Shown here: in pieces, positions 29,904 through 45,492 of the stretch
Numbering within the stretch: position 1 is the stretch's first letter
Layout: each line of letters opens with the position of its first letter
NCBI RefSeq assembly: GCF_020229735.1
Contig: NZ_CP083455.1
Location: 1,763,001 to 1,827,000, forward strand
Direction of reading: 5' to 3'
Length of the DNA stretch: 64,000 nucleotides
From: Deinococcus taeanensis
Lineage (GTDB): Bacteria > Deinococcota > Deinococci > Deinococcales > Deinococcaceae
Made by a program: the position numbers and the translations under genes
The notes under the pieces: generated by a model
Told to the model about the DNA's origin: nothing
Database searches by the model: none
What the model saw: only the letters and a program-made list of their open reading frames with translations

Positions 29904-30716
29904 CTAACTGATCAGGCCGGTATGCCTGCGGGGACGCAGGCCCTGCTGGCGCACCATGGTGCGCACCTCCTGGCACCGGCAGCCGCGGTAGGTGCACAGC
30001 AGCGCCTCTGGATCCCGGTTCAGGAGGCGCACCGTGCCGTCCACAAGGTCCCTCACGCGGTACAGCCTGAGCGTGCAGGCCCCCACCTGAACGCTGCGGG
30101 CCCGCAGGTGCACCTCAGGCGCGAGGTTGTCGAAGTCCGCCGAGCAGTTGGGGAACGCCGTGGGGACCACCTGACCGTCCAGGGGCACATACCGGGTGAG
30201 CAGCGGCATGCCGGCCAGGTGCTCGCCGTAGTGCACGCTGGTGTTGCTGCCGAAATCCACGCCCATCAGCAGCGCGTACCCGTCGAGGTCGTACAGGGCG
30301 CCAACGGGCTGGTACGGGCTGCTGAGGGACTGCGCCTCGGTAACCCGCCCGGCCTCCTGACCGAGCGCGATGAAGCTCAGCGTGGGGTGAAATGACCGGC
30401 GCGCCTCGGGCCGCTCCACGAGTTCCTGCGGCACGCGGCCGATGTCGCGGCTGACGCGTGAGTCGCGGTGGAAGCGGGCGCTTGTTGTGGCGGCTGGCCG
30501 GGACAGCAGCGTGCTGTACGTGAACGCCGGGGCGACCACGGTGGCGGCCGCCTGGCCCAGGGCGTCAACTACGGTGCGGGCGCCGCCGTCAAGGGTGCCG
30601 AACGATTTCAGGCTGGCGTGAACAATGACGTGCTGCGTGCCGTTCAGCCCGAGTGCCCGCAGTCCCTCGTCCAGCTCGGCGGGGCTCACGGGCGGTCGGC
30701 GCAGCAGGTTCAGCAC
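29904..30716 (-). CDS. AAC(3)-family N-acetyltransferase
   Basis: A 270-residue member of the antibiotic N-acetyltransferase (YokD-like) family. VIVHASLKSFG near residue 30 and GVDFGSNTSVHYGEHLAG near 151 are the conserved motifs, the second holding the catalytic His. A cysteine-rich tail (LCTYRGCRCQE) sits near the C-terminus. The family includes aminoglycoside 3-N-acetyltransferases, but chromosomal single copies often have other substrates. GTG start with TAGACT 6 nt upstream on the minus strand, leaderless. It is convergent with the YumC-type gene. Confidence 0.85.
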   Translation of the reverse strand: MLNLLRRPPVSPAELDEGLRALGLNGTQHVIVHASLKSFGTLDGGARTVVDALGQAAATVVAPAFTYSTLLSRPAATTSARFHRDSRVSRDIGRVPQELVERPEARRSFHPTLSFIALGQEAGRVTEAQSLSSPYQPVGALYDLDGYALLMGVDFGSNTSVHYGEHLAGMPLLTRYVPLDGQVVPTAFPNCSADFDNLAPEVHLRARSVQVGACTLRLYRVRDLVDGTVRLLNRDPEALLCTYRGCRCQEVRTMVRQQGLRPRRHTGLIS

Positions 30717-30722
30717 GCCCTC

Positions 30723-30728
30723 AGTCTA
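30723..30728 (-). promoter_or_regulatory. -10 box TAGACT for the AAC(3)-family gene
   Basis: On the minus strand TAGACT ends 6 nt before the GTG start, a leaderless GTG-initiated arrangement. Confidence 0.45.
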
Positions 30729-30778
30729 CTCCTGTGGCCCCCGCACGTCCGTGAGATGAGAACGCCGCAGAACAGACC

Positions 30779-30813
30779 AGGGCGGCGCGCAGGCTGAAGC
30801 TGCGCGCCGCCCT
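30779..30813 (-). terminator. Terminator after glnN
   Basis: A perfect 14-bp stem (30779-30792 with 30800-30813) lies 14 bp beyond the glnN stop on the minus strand. Its tail contains T residues but no long tract. Confidence 0.7.
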
Positions 30814-30826
30814 GCCGGGACTGGCT

Positions 30827-32980
<2,154 letters not shown>

Positions 32981-33076
32981 GTCGCTCCCTGGTGCCCGGC
33001 GGGACGGGGTGGTGCGGCGCGCTGGCATCCCTGATTTCACGCCGCTTCCGTGACCCGCTGGGTGTTCTCAACCGTG

Positions 33077-33106
33077 AGTATAGGAGCCTGTCATTAAGAC
33101 GGTCAA
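33077..33106 (-). promoter_or_regulatory. Sigma-A-type promoter for glnN
   Basis: Minus strand: -35 TTGACC (33106-33101), an 18-bp spacer, and -10 TATACT (33082-33077). The leader would be about 90 nt. Confidence 0.65.
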
Positions 33107-33171
33107 CGCATTCTTCTGAACAACATGCGATTTTTAGCAGGGGTGTCCCGACTGGGTGGCCTTCATATTGC

Positions 33172-33188
33172 AGAATGTCATCAATTCT
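33172..33188. repeat. 17-bp inverted repeat in the glnN-glnA gap
   Basis: AGAAT at 33172-33176 and ATTCT at 33184-33188 are inverse copies separated by 7 bp. It could be an operator for either glutamine synthetase gene; the regulator is unknown. Confidence 0.3.
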
Positions 33189-33254
33189 CTCCTCAGGTTC
33201 CCGATTGAGAGTGAACAATCTGCACGGCTCGCCTCGACAGGGCACAGACCGTAG

Positions 33255-33266
33255 CATTTCGAAATG
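33255..33266. repeat. 12-bp palindrome upstream of glnA
   Basis: CATTTCGAAATG is a perfect palindrome 57 bp before the glnA start and could be an operator. Confidence 0.35.
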
Positions 33267-33323
33267 AGAGACCGGACCTTTGCGGAGGTCCTGAAGGCTC
33301 ACGCCCCGGAGGTTTATTCCGTC

Positions 33324-34682
33324 ATGACGCCCCAACCCACCACCCCGCCCACCGCCGAACAGATCCTGCGCCTGCTTCAGGACGCAGAAGTCAAATTTCT
33401 CCGCCTTCAGTTCACGGACATCCTCGGTACCACCAAAAACGTGGAGGTGCCCAAGTCCCAGTTCGCCAAGGCACTCAACGGCGACGTTACCTTCGACGGC
33501 AGCGCCGTGGAGGGCTTCACCCGCGTGGAGGAGTCCGACATGCTGCTGCGCCCGGACCTCAGCACGTTCCTGATCTACCCGCAGTTCTCCCGTGAGGAAG
33601 GCGAACGCGGCAAGGTCGCGCGCCTGATCTGCGACGTGACCCTGCCCGACGGCGCGCCCTTTGAAGGAGACCCCCGGCAGGTCCTGAAGCGTCAGATTGC
33701 CCGGGCCCAGACGCTGGGGTTTGAAATGTTTGTGGGAACCGAACCGGAATTCTTCCTGTTCGAGCGCACGTCCTCCGGGACAGGCAGCACTGTCACGCAT
33801 GACCGGGCCGGGTACTTCGACCTGGCCCCCATCGACAAGGGCGAACGCATCCGCCGGGAGATCACGAACAAACTTGTCGAGATGGGCTTCGAGATTGAGG
33901 CCGCGCACCATGAGGTCGCCCCGGGACAGCATGAGATCGACTTCCGGTATGCGCCTGCCCTGGAAACCGCAGACCGCATCGCCACCTTTAAATTCGTGGT
34001 GAAACGTGTGGCGCTGGAGTACGGGTTGCTGGCCAGCTTCCTGCCCAAACCCATTCCCGGCGTGAACGGCAGCGGCATGCACTGCCACCTGAGCCTGTTC
34101 AAAGGTGGCGTGAATGCGTTCGCGGACCCGGCGGGTGAGCACGGCCTGTCCCGTACGGCAGAGCAGTTCATTGCAGGGCTGCTTGATCACGCGGGCAGCA
34201 TGGCGGCCATCACCAACCCGCTGGTGAACAGTTACAAGCGTCTGGTGCCGGGCTTTGAGGCGCCCGTGAACGTCGCGTGGAGCACGAGCAACCGCTCGGC
34301 GCTGATCCGCATTCCGGCCAAGCGTGGGAACTCCACCCGGGCGGAAGTCCGCATGCCCGACCCCAGCTGCAATCCGTACCTGGCGCTCGCGGTCATGCTG
34401 GCCGCGGGCCTGGACGGCATCGAACAGAAGATGGAACCTGCACCCGCCATTCAGCGCAACATCTTCCGCATGACGGTGCGCGAGAAGCGTCACCACCGCG
34501 TGAAGGAACTGCCCACCGACCTGCGTGAGGCGGTGGATGAGCTCGAAAAGGATGATGTGATCCGCCGGGCCCTGGGCGAGCACGTCCTGGATCATTTCGT
34601 GGAAGCGAAGCGCGCAGAGTGGCGGGAGTACAGCGCCGCGGTGCATGCCTGGGAACTGGAACGCTACCTCGATCTGATCTGA
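33324..34682 (+). CDS. glnA: Glutamine synthetase type I
   Basis: A 452-residue type I enzyme. LRLQFTDILGTTKNVEVP near the N-terminus, GTEPEFFLF, VAPGQHEIDFRYA, NGSGMHCHLSLF, WSTSNRSALIRIPA and NSTRAEVRMPDPSCNPYLA are all present. The region matching the E. coli adenylylation loop (tyrosine in NLYDLPPEE) reads REKRHHRVKELP and lacks the Tyr, and the GSI-beta insert is missing, so this looks like the GSI-alpha type controlled by feedback instead of adenylylation. The ATG at 33324 has GGAGG 11 nt upstream and matches the usual N-terminus. Confidence 0.95.
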   Translation: MTPQPTTPPTAEQILRLLQDAEVKFLRLQFTDILGTTKNVEVPKSQFAKALNGDVTFDGSAVEGFTRVEESDMLLRPDLSTFLIYPQFSREEGERGKVARLICDVTLPDGAPFEGDPRQVLKRQIARAQTLGFEMFVGTEPEFFLFERTSSGTGSTVTHDRAGYFDLAPIDKGERIRREITNKLVEMGFEIEAAHHEVAPGQHEIDFRYAPALETADRIATFKFVVKRVALEYGLLASFLPKPIPGVNGSGMHCHLSLFKGGVNAFADPAGEHGLSRTAEQFIAGLLDHAGSMAAITNPLVNSYKRLVPGFEAPVNVAWSTSNRSALIRIPAKRGNSTRAEVRMPDPSCNPYLALAVMLAAGLDGIEQKMEPAPAIQRNIFRMTVREKRHHRVKELPTDLREAVDELEKDDVIRRALGEHVLDHFVEAKRAEWREYSAAVHAWELERYLDLI

Positions 34683-35064
34683 GTCCGGCAGCCCCGGAAA
34701 CCCGGTCGGCACAGTTCATGAAGTGGGGGTGTCTGCGGTGAGGGCCACCTCCATCCTGACCTCCTGAGCACCCCAGGGTGGGGTGGGGGTTGCGGGGAAA
34801 CCGCTGTCAGACGCAATGCGGTGGTCGTTCAGGTCTTTCGTTCCTGAGGGACCTGCCGGGGACAGGCCCTCGGGCCAAGCCGTGCAGGCTACCAGCACCG
34901 ATATAAATGCAAAGAGAGATTTCTCGTCCTGGAAGGGAATGATCTGCTCACGTGCGGCCTCTGCCGGAGCCGCGGACGTGTGCTGATCAGGTGGTGTGCC
35001 CTTGCGCGGGGGTGCTGGCAGGCGAGTCAATCCCGTACCAGCGTCCGGAGATGGCGCAATCAGG

Positions 35065-35091
35065 TTGCTAATTCGATTCACCCGTTAGCAA
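35065..35091. repeat. Inverted repeat TTGCTAA-N13-TTAGCAA upstream of livJ
   Basis: Perfect 7-bp arms whose starts lie 20 bp apart (two helical turns), ending 62 bp before the livJ -35 box. Likely a regulator-binding site for the transporter operon. Confidence 0.5.
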
Positions 35092-35153
35092 TAATCTTTG
35101 CCTGTCAGGGTTCTTATCCGGGAATCATTTCAAGTTCATTCGTGAGTGGCGCA

Positions 35154-35182
35154 TTGACAGACTTTAAAGGCGCACCTAGAAT
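35154..35182 (+). promoter_or_regulatory. Strong sigma-A-type promoter for livJ
   Basis: -35 TTGACA (35154-35159), 17-bp spacer, -10 TAGAAT (35177-35182). The start is near 35190, about 60 nt before the ATG. Confidence 0.85.
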
Positions 35183-35249
35183 TGCGGCATCTCTACACCG
35201 CACCTCGGGCACAAGGCTGGCCCGCGGCGCATTCATACCCGGAGGATTC

Positions 35250-36407
<1,158 letters not shown>

Positions 36408-36414
36408 ATGGCTC

Positions 36415-36500
36415 CGGGAGGTGCGTGTATAGACGCACCCTCCCGCCCAGCCTCCCACCACCCCGTACCATCCTGGGGCCGGGCCGCGCGCCCGGCCCTT
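36415..36500 (+). terminator. Two hairpins between livJ and livH
   Basis: The first (about 36415-36445) is a GGGAGGTGCGT/ACGCACCCTCCC stem with one bulge. The second (about 36475-36500) is GGCCGGGC/GCCCGGCC followed by CTTGTCG. Together they probably attenuate transcription into livHMGF or protect the livJ mRNA end, as is usual when binding protein is needed in excess. Confidence 0.55.
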
Positions 36501-36742
36501 GTCGTGACACGCGCCGCCTACAGCGGCCCGTTGATCGGTGGGGCCGGACACCTTTCCCGCGGTGATGGCGTGGAAACGCTAGCATCCGGGCTGACTGACG
36601 CAAAACTGACCGATTGCCCAGCTATGCCTTCACGAGTTCACTCGTGCCGCTGACCGTGTCGTTCTTCCGCTTCCTGTGGCGCCCCGTCTTCCCTGCCCCT
36701 TCCTGGCCTGCGCCCCCACCCCATGAAAGGAGTTGAGTTTCC

Positions 36743-37759
36743 TTGGAACAATTGTCCACTCTGCTGCCCTTCCTGGCGAACGTGATCGTCGGGGGGCTCG
36801 TGCTGGGCTTCGTGTACGCCATCATCGCGCTGGGCTACACGATGGTGTACGGCGTCCTGCAACTGATCAACTTCGCTCACAGCGAGGTGTTCGTCACCGG
36901 CGCGGTGGTGGGCTTCGAGGTGTTCCGCGTGCTGAAGGACTCCAGCATGAACGGTTACCTGAAGCTGATCATCGCGCTGCTGGCCGCCATGCTGGTCTCG
37001 GGCCTGCTGAACGTCATCATTGAGCGCCTTGCGTACCGGCCGCTGCGAGGCGCGCCGAAACTGGTGCCTCTGATCACCGCCATCGGCGTGTCCCTGATTC
37101 TGCAGGACGTGCTGCGCGTTCTCGAGGGCTTCCAGGGCCGCTTTGACCTGACGTACACCCTGCCTGCCGGATTCGCCGGGAAGTTCTGCGGCCCCGAGAG
37201 CAGCTGCGCTGGCCTGGGACAGTTCCTGGTCCGCATCGGCATCGACCTTCAGCTCAAGGACGTGATCCTGGTCATCGTGTCCCTGCTGAGTCTCGCGGTG
37301 CTGAACTACATCGTGAACCGCACCCGCATGGGTAAAGCCATTCGCGCCGTGGCGCAGGACCGGGTGACCGCAGGCCTGATGGGCATCGACGGCAACCGCA
37401 TGATCAGCGCCACCTTCCTGATCGGCGGGGCGCTCGGCGGCATCAGCGGCGTGCTGTTCGGCATGAAATTCGGTACGATCAACGCCTACAGCGGCTTCAT
37501 TCCCGGTGTGACGGCCTTCACGGCCGCAGTGCTGGGCGGCATCGGCTCCATTCCTGGCGCGGTGCTCGGCGGGCTGCTGCTGGGCGTGCTGGAGAAACTG
37601 ATCGGCGTGTTCAACGTGTTCGGCGACCTGCTGGGCATCAAGAACCTCGCCGTAATTGACGATTCGTACAGCAAGCTCGGGGCGTTCATTGCGCTGGTGC
37701 TGATCCTGATCTTCAAACCGACCGGCCTGCTGGGCAAAAGTAACGTGGAGAAAGTATGA
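36743..37759 (+). CDS. livH: Branched-chain amino-acid ABC transporter permease LivH
   Basis: A 338-residue inner-membrane permease with about eight helices. LGFVYAIIALGYTMVYGVLQ near the N-terminus is the LivH signature, and RTRMGKAIRAVAQD near 192-205 is the cytoplasmic coupling loop to the ATPases. TTG start at 36743, supported by AAGGAG at 36727-36732. It overlaps livM by 4 nt (ATGA). Confidence 0.94.
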   Translation: MEQLSTLLPFLANVIVGGLVLGFVYAIIALGYTMVYGVLQLINFAHSEVFVTGAVVGFEVFRVLKDSSMNGYLKLIIALLAAMLVSGLLNVIIERLAYRPLRGAPKLVPLITAIGVSLILQDVLRVLEGFQGRFDLTYTLPAGFAGKFCGPESSCAGLGQFLVRIGIDLQLKDVILVIVSLLSLAVLNYIVNRTRMGKAIRAVAQDRVTAGLMGIDGNRMISATFLIGGALGGISGVLFGMKFGTINAYSGFIPGVTAFTAAVLGGIGSIPGAVLGGLLLGVLEKLIGVFNVFGDLLGIKNLAVIDDSYSKLGAFIALVLILIFKPTGLLGKSNVEKV

Positions 37760-39377
37760 CCGTCGCGACCGCCCGACCTGCGCGGCCTGCCGCGCCCGAC
37801 CGGACCATCTTGCTGCTGCTGTTCTTCGTGATGACCAGCGCCGCCCTGCTCGTCTCCCACAACGGCGAGCTGCTTGAACAGCTCGGTGGCCTTGGGCGCA
37901 CGCTGCGCAACCCCATCGTGGAAGCCCTGATGGTCAGCCTGTTCCTGGCCAACATCCTGTTCGCCCACCTGTGGCGCGCCGCACCCTGGGCAAAGGCGCT
38001 CGTGGGGATCGGCAGCCTGCTGTTCGTGCTGCCCATGGCTGGCCGGGAGGACACCAGCCTCCTGGACCTCAGTATCCAGATCATGATCTTTGCCGCGCTG
38101 GCGCTGGGCCTGAACATCGTGGTGGGCCTCGCGGGCCTGCTGGACTTGGGCTACGTGGCCTTCTTCGCCGTGGGTGCCTACGCCTGGGGCATCTTCGCCA
38201 GCCCCCGCTTCGGCGAGGTCCTGCGGTACTACGGGGAGAACCCGGGCGCCACGAACGCCGGGACGCTCGCCATGGGCATCGTCCTGACGCTCGTCACTGT
38301 GGCGAGCCTGGTGGTCATCAGCCGCCACAACCGGCGCCGCGCACCGACCCCCGCCACGGCCTGGAGCTTCCGCCTGGCCAGCGTCGGTCTGGTGGCCGGC
38401 GTGATCCTGACCATCCGGTCGATTCTGGTGCTGCTGTCCACCCGGGCCGACAGCCTGGCGAACGGCATTGACCCGGGCTTCTTCTGGCTGTTCCTGGCGC
38501 TGAGTATCTTCGCTGCGGCCGTGGTGGGTGTCCTGATCGGCCTGCCGGTCCTGAAACTCAAGGGCGACTACCTGGCCATCATCACGCTGGGCCTTGGTGA
38601 AGTGATTCGCGTGCTGGCGAACAACCTCGCGCTGTACTCGGCCGGCTCGCAGGGCATCACCCCCATCAAGAGTGCGTCCGTGCCGTGGTTTGACGCGATG
38701 GCCGGCGCGCTGGGCTTCACCGAGGACCAGTACTACCTGCTGTTCCTGTATGCGCTGGTGCTTGTAATGATCGGCGTGATCCTGCTCGTGAACGTCCGCC
38801 TGGACAAAAGCCGCATCGGCCGCGCCTGGATCGCCATCCGTGACGATGAGATTGCCGCGCAGGCCATGGGTGTGCCCCTGATGCAGACCAAACTGATCGC
38901 CTTCGCCACCGGCGCGAGCTTCGCCGGGGTGATGGGCATGATCTTCGCAGCCAAGCAGCAGTTCATCAGCCCCGAGAGCTTCGTCCTGAACCAGAGCATC
39001 GCGATTCTGTCCATGGTGATTCTGGGCGGCATGGGCTCCTTCCCCGGCGTGATCCTGGGCGCCGCCGTGGTCACCCTGCTGAACCTGCGCATCCTGCCGG
39101 GTCTGGGGGAAGCCACGGCGAACCTCGGCATTCCGCAGCAGGTGAACCCCGGGCAGCTGCAGCGCCTGATCTTCGGCGCGATCCTCGTGGCCATGATGCT
39201 CCTGCGTCCAGAAGGGTTGCTGCCCAGCCGCAGACGACAACTGGAACTGCATAACGATGACAACCAGGAAGACGAAAGTGCGCAGGGCAACGCGGGCGCA
39301 CTGAACAGCGCAAGCGGCGACGTGTACAGCGCCGGGTTCGCTCCGGCGAAGGAAAATGACAAGGCGGGGGGCAGCAG

Positions 39378-39381
<4 letters not shown>
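37756..39381 (+). CDS. livM: Branched-chain amino-acid ABC transporter permease LivM
   Basis: A 541-residue permease, longer than many LivM proteins. A hydrophobic N-terminal region (to about 120) precedes the core helices. LALGLNIVVGLAGLLDLGYV near 115-134 and GRAWIAIRDDEIAAQAMGV near 354-372 are the LivM signatures. A C-terminal tail of about 45 residues is rich in Asn, Asp, Glu, Ser and Gly and looks disordered. The start overlaps livH and the stop overlaps the GTG of livG. Confidence 0.93.
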
Positions 39382-40179
<798 letters not shown>

Positions 40180-40187
<8 letters not shown>

Positions 40188-40902
40188 CCCCATGCTGGAA
40201 CTGCAGGACATTCACACGTACTACGACCACATTCACGCCCTCAAGGGCGTCAGCATGACCGTGAACGAAGGGGAGATCGTCGCCCTGATCGGCGGGAACG
40301 GCGCCGGGAAGACCACCACGCTGCGCACCATCAGCGGCATGATGAAACCCCGCCGCGGCCAGCTGAGCTTCGAAGGGCAGAACATCGCCGGGATTCCCGC
40401 GCACCACATTCTGCAGCGCGGCATCAGCCACGTGCCCGAAGGCCGGCGCATTTTCAAGGACCTCACGGTCCGTGAAAACCTGGACGTGGGCGGGTACACC
40501 GTGACCGACCGCGCCCTGATCGAACAGCGTATTCAGGAGGGCTTTGAGTTCTTCCCGCGCCTGCGCGAACGCGAGAACCAGCTGGGCGGCACCATGTCCG
40601 GCGGGGAACAGCAGATGCTGGCCATTGCGCGCGCGCTGATGGTCAACCCGCGGCTGCTGCTGCTGGACGAACCGAGCATGGGCCTGTCCCCGCTGTTCGT
40701 GGAAGCGATCTTCGACATCATCGTGAAGCTCAACCGCGAGCGCGGCACGACCGTGCTGCTGGTCGAACAGAACGCCAACATGGCGCTGGGTATCGCGCAC
40801 CGCGCGTACGTGCTGCAAACCGGAGAGATCAAACTCTTCGGGAACGCCGCCGACATCGCGCAGGACGAGAGCGTCCGCAAAGCGTACCTGGGCGACGAGT
40901 AA
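40180..40902 (+). CDS. livF: Branched-chain amino-acid ABC transporter ATPase LivF
   Basis: A 240-residue ATPase. GGNGAGKTTTL is Walker A near residues 38-48, MSGGEQQMLAIARAL is the ABC signature and LLLLDEPSMGLSP is Walker B. The ATG at 40180 has AAGGAAG about 9 nt upstream and overlaps the livG end by 8 nt; an earlier GTG at 40153 in the same frame lacks support. Last gene of the operon; a hairpin follows. Confidence 0.95.
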
Positions 40903-40910
40903 ATTCCCCC

Positions 40911-40950
40911 ACGGCGCCGGCCACTCCTGAGAGTGACCGGCGCCGTGTCA
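40911..40950 (+). terminator. Hairpin terminator after livF
   Basis: ACGGCGCCGG at 40911-40920 pairs with CCGGCGCCGT at 40937-40946, extended by an inner CACTC/GAGTG stem; the tail is GTCATT. Confidence 0.65.
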
Positions 40951-41045
40951 TTAGCACCGGATGGGACTGGTCAAGGGGGCCTGAGAAGGTCACTGGGGAA
41001 TCACGCTTCTCCTGCAATCACTTGCACCGGCGGAACGACCCGGGT

Positions 41046-41699
41046 CTACTTCCGGCAGGTGAGGTTCACCCGGAAGCTGGGGGACTTGCCGTAGGAGACG
41101 GTCTGGTTCGGGGGGCTGTCTCCGCGGCGCAGGGCACTGACGTCCACAGACACGATCAGTTTGGTGGGGGTGTTGGCCTGCACCTGGGCGTCCGGAGGCG
41201 TCCCAGGAGAAGGGCAGGTCCATGACCAGGCCGCTGTCAGGGGGAAGCTGAATCATGAACCGGTCATTGAAAGCGGCGGCTGTGCCGGTCAGGCCCAGGA
41301 CTTTTTAATCCCCGTTTTTCAGGGTGACGCTGATGCCCTCCTCGATGCCGGTGCAGTCCAGGGAGAGGGCCTGCCTGCCGCCGTTGCGGGTTTCAGTGGT
41401 GACCACCCAGCCCCACGGCCGTCTGTCTTTCGGGCTGGGAACAAAGCGGATTCCAGTGACGCGCAAGCGCCAGGTGCCGTTGAGGAGCCATTCGTTCATG
41501 CACCTTCGGTGGTGGCGGTCTGGGTGCTGTCTGCGGCAGCGCTCAGTGCCTTTTGCAGTTGGTCCAGCACAACGCAGGTGCGGCCGCCGACGTTCACAGT
41601 GTCCCTCTCGCGTGGGTGCCGCCGATGGTCAGGAGGGGCTGAGCAGCGGCGCCGGTGGAGGGAGAGCAGAGCAGCGAGGGGCAGCACTGTGCGGTTCAT
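41046..41699 (-). pseudogene. Decayed secreted protein gene
   Basis: On the minus strand an N-terminal signal-like stretch starts at the ATG at 41699 ([13 protein letters not shown]). The downstream protein can be followed only by changing frame. After the signal part another frame gives [19 protein letters not shown], then VGGRTCVVLDQLQKAL in the first frame. A shift at an ATGA junction near 41497 leads to NEWLLNGTWRLRVTG, an in-frame TAA occurs after TLKNGD near 41307, and a last shift near 41185 reaches SPSFRVNLTCRK before the stop at 41046. At least three frameshifts and one stop separate a plausible single reading path. Family not recognised. Confidence 0.6.
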
Positions 41700-41809
41700 A
41701 GGGGCCTCCGGGGGGCGGGGTGCACAGGGTCCAGAGAGAGAGGCGTGACAGGGCATGATCGGCGGAGCACAGAATTGTTCTCCTTGCACGCTAATTGGTC
41801 TTCAATAAA

Positions 41810-41839
41810 CTTGACACGACTGCACTCAAGTTTCAGAAT
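41810..41839 (+). promoter_or_regulatory. clpB promoter with HAIR-like HspR operator
   Basis: -35 TTGACA (41811-41816), a 17-bp spacer, and -10 CAGAAT (41834-41839). The segment 41810-41830, CTTGACA-N7-ACTCAAG, matches the HspR HAIR consensus CTTGAGT-N7-ACTCAAG at 12 of 14 arm positions, with the right arm exact. It covers the -35 and most of the spacer, as expected for a heat-shock repressor site. Confidence 0.75.
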
Positions 41840-41888
41840 ATGGACATCTGTACCGTACCTCTCCCCCACTGCATGGAGGTCCCCAACC

Positions 41889-44447
<2,559 letters not shown>

Positions 44448-44454
44448 GCGTCCA

Positions 44455-44497
44455 GCAGAGCGGGGCCCACCAGTTTCCTGGGGGCCCCGCTCTGCGC
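44455..44497 (+). terminator. Hairpin after clpB
   Basis: GCAGAGCGGGGCCC at 44455-44468 pairs with the inverse at 44482-44495; the tail GCGTT is weak. Confidence 0.6.
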
Positions 44498-44499
44498 GT

Positions 44500-45008
44500 T
44501 CCTGCGGTGCGGGGTGTTCGGCAAGGCGGTCCCACGCCGGGGTGAGGCCCTGCGGCATGCCCATCTCCATGACCGTCTCGAGCGCCTCGGGCATTCGTGG
44601 ACCGGCTGATGGCGCGCGCCGCCCGGCACCTCATCGAACATTAGGGCAGAGACGGAAGCAGGCAGAGCGTCATTCACGCTGCCTTCGGTGCCGGAGAAAG
44701 CCCCGGTGTACGTGAGGCAGGTGAAGGCCTGAATCTCGTGGTCCACGCCCAGTCCCCAGGATTCCATGCGGTAGACGCTGCCCTGCGCCGGGTCCTCGCA
44801 CTTCATGCAGTCATGCCAGCGGCCGCCAGGGCTCAGGTGCACTTCGCAATGCATGAGGGTCCAGCCGCTCTGTCCCAGCAGTGGCGCCGCTGCCCGGCGC
44901 TGGTGAATGCCTTGAACACGAGGTCACGGGGGCATTGAAGGTGCGTTCCAGCATGAGGGGGCGGTCGCTCCGGTGCGGTGCGGGATGATTAGGTGGGACG
45001 CTGGCCAT
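44500..45008 (-). pseudogene. Decayed AHSA1/SRPBCC-domain gene
   Basis: Minus strand from the ATG at 45008. The family landmarks are present but in different frames: LERTFNAP in the first, RDLVFKAFTSAG in a second, then GWTLMHCEVHLSPGGRWHDC and ESWGLGV with AFSGTEGSVN in a third, and finally EALETVMEMGMPQGLTPAWD in another (near 44590-44520). At least three frameshifts break the frame. Intact relatives (activator of Hsp90 ATPase 1-like) usually sit in an operon with an ArsR regulator, as here. Confidence 0.7.
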
Positions 45009-45360
45009 GGCTTTCCTTTTTGGTCTGTGTGCGGTGGGGCCGAAGACTGAAGCTGCAGGTGGCGGTCAGGCTGATCAAAGCGCTCTTCCCCAGCCGCCGG
45101 GAGGGGGCGAGCCACGCGTGAAGGTCAGAGAAGGCCTGTGAACGCAGATGCCACCCGCTGCGGTTGCCCTGGGCCTGCACATGAATGAGTCCGGCGTCGC
45201 GCAGGACGCGCAGGGGCCTGGAGGTCTGGGGCTGGTTCAGGTAAAGGTGCTGGGCGGTCTCACCGACAGGGAGCGGTCGCTGCCGGAGGAGTTCGACGAT
45301 CCGGCAGCGGTGCGGATCAGGATGATCAAAGGGGCGCGTAAGATCTACCTTCTGTGAACC
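45005..45360 (-). pseudogene. Decayed ArsR-family regulator gene
   Basis: A minus-strand winged-helix sequence: RCRIVELLRQRPLPVGETAQ, then QPQTSRPLRVLRDAGLI, typical of ArsR repressors paired with AHSA1 genes. After HAWLAPSRRLG the frame shifts; the family C-terminus EERFDQPDRHLQL is found in another frame near 45070. No convincing start codon precedes the helix-turn-helix. The gene leads directly into the decayed AHSA1 gene. Its start position is approximate. Confidence 0.6.
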
Positions 45361-45492
45361 GTGGCGCCGCTGTGCGGACGTTGTGCAGTTCAAGGAAGAG
45401 GGAGGTCAGGGCCTGTAAAAGATCCGAGGAACAGTGCTCCGCCTTTTCGTCTGAAATCAGCGAGGTGAGTCTTCGTCCACGCAGTTCAGAAC

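Larger units (their letters stand above)
34683..35249. other. Intergenic region between glnA and livJ
   Basis: No gene is convincing; a 121-codon minus-strand open frame at 34716-35081 has no supporting start or family. A short hairpin at about 34769-34786 (CACCCC/GGGGTG) may terminate glnA. An inverted repeat at 35065-35091 and a strong promoter at 35154-35182 belong to livJ. Confidence 0.5.

Noticed and set aside
34716..35081. 121-codon minus-strand open frame between glnA and livJ
   Set aside because: No start signal, no recognisable domain, and it covers the inverted repeat upstream of livJ.
41655..41888. N-terminal extension of clpB
   Set aside because: It spans the HAIR operator and promoter. 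The TTG at 41889 has a ribosome site and gives the family length.
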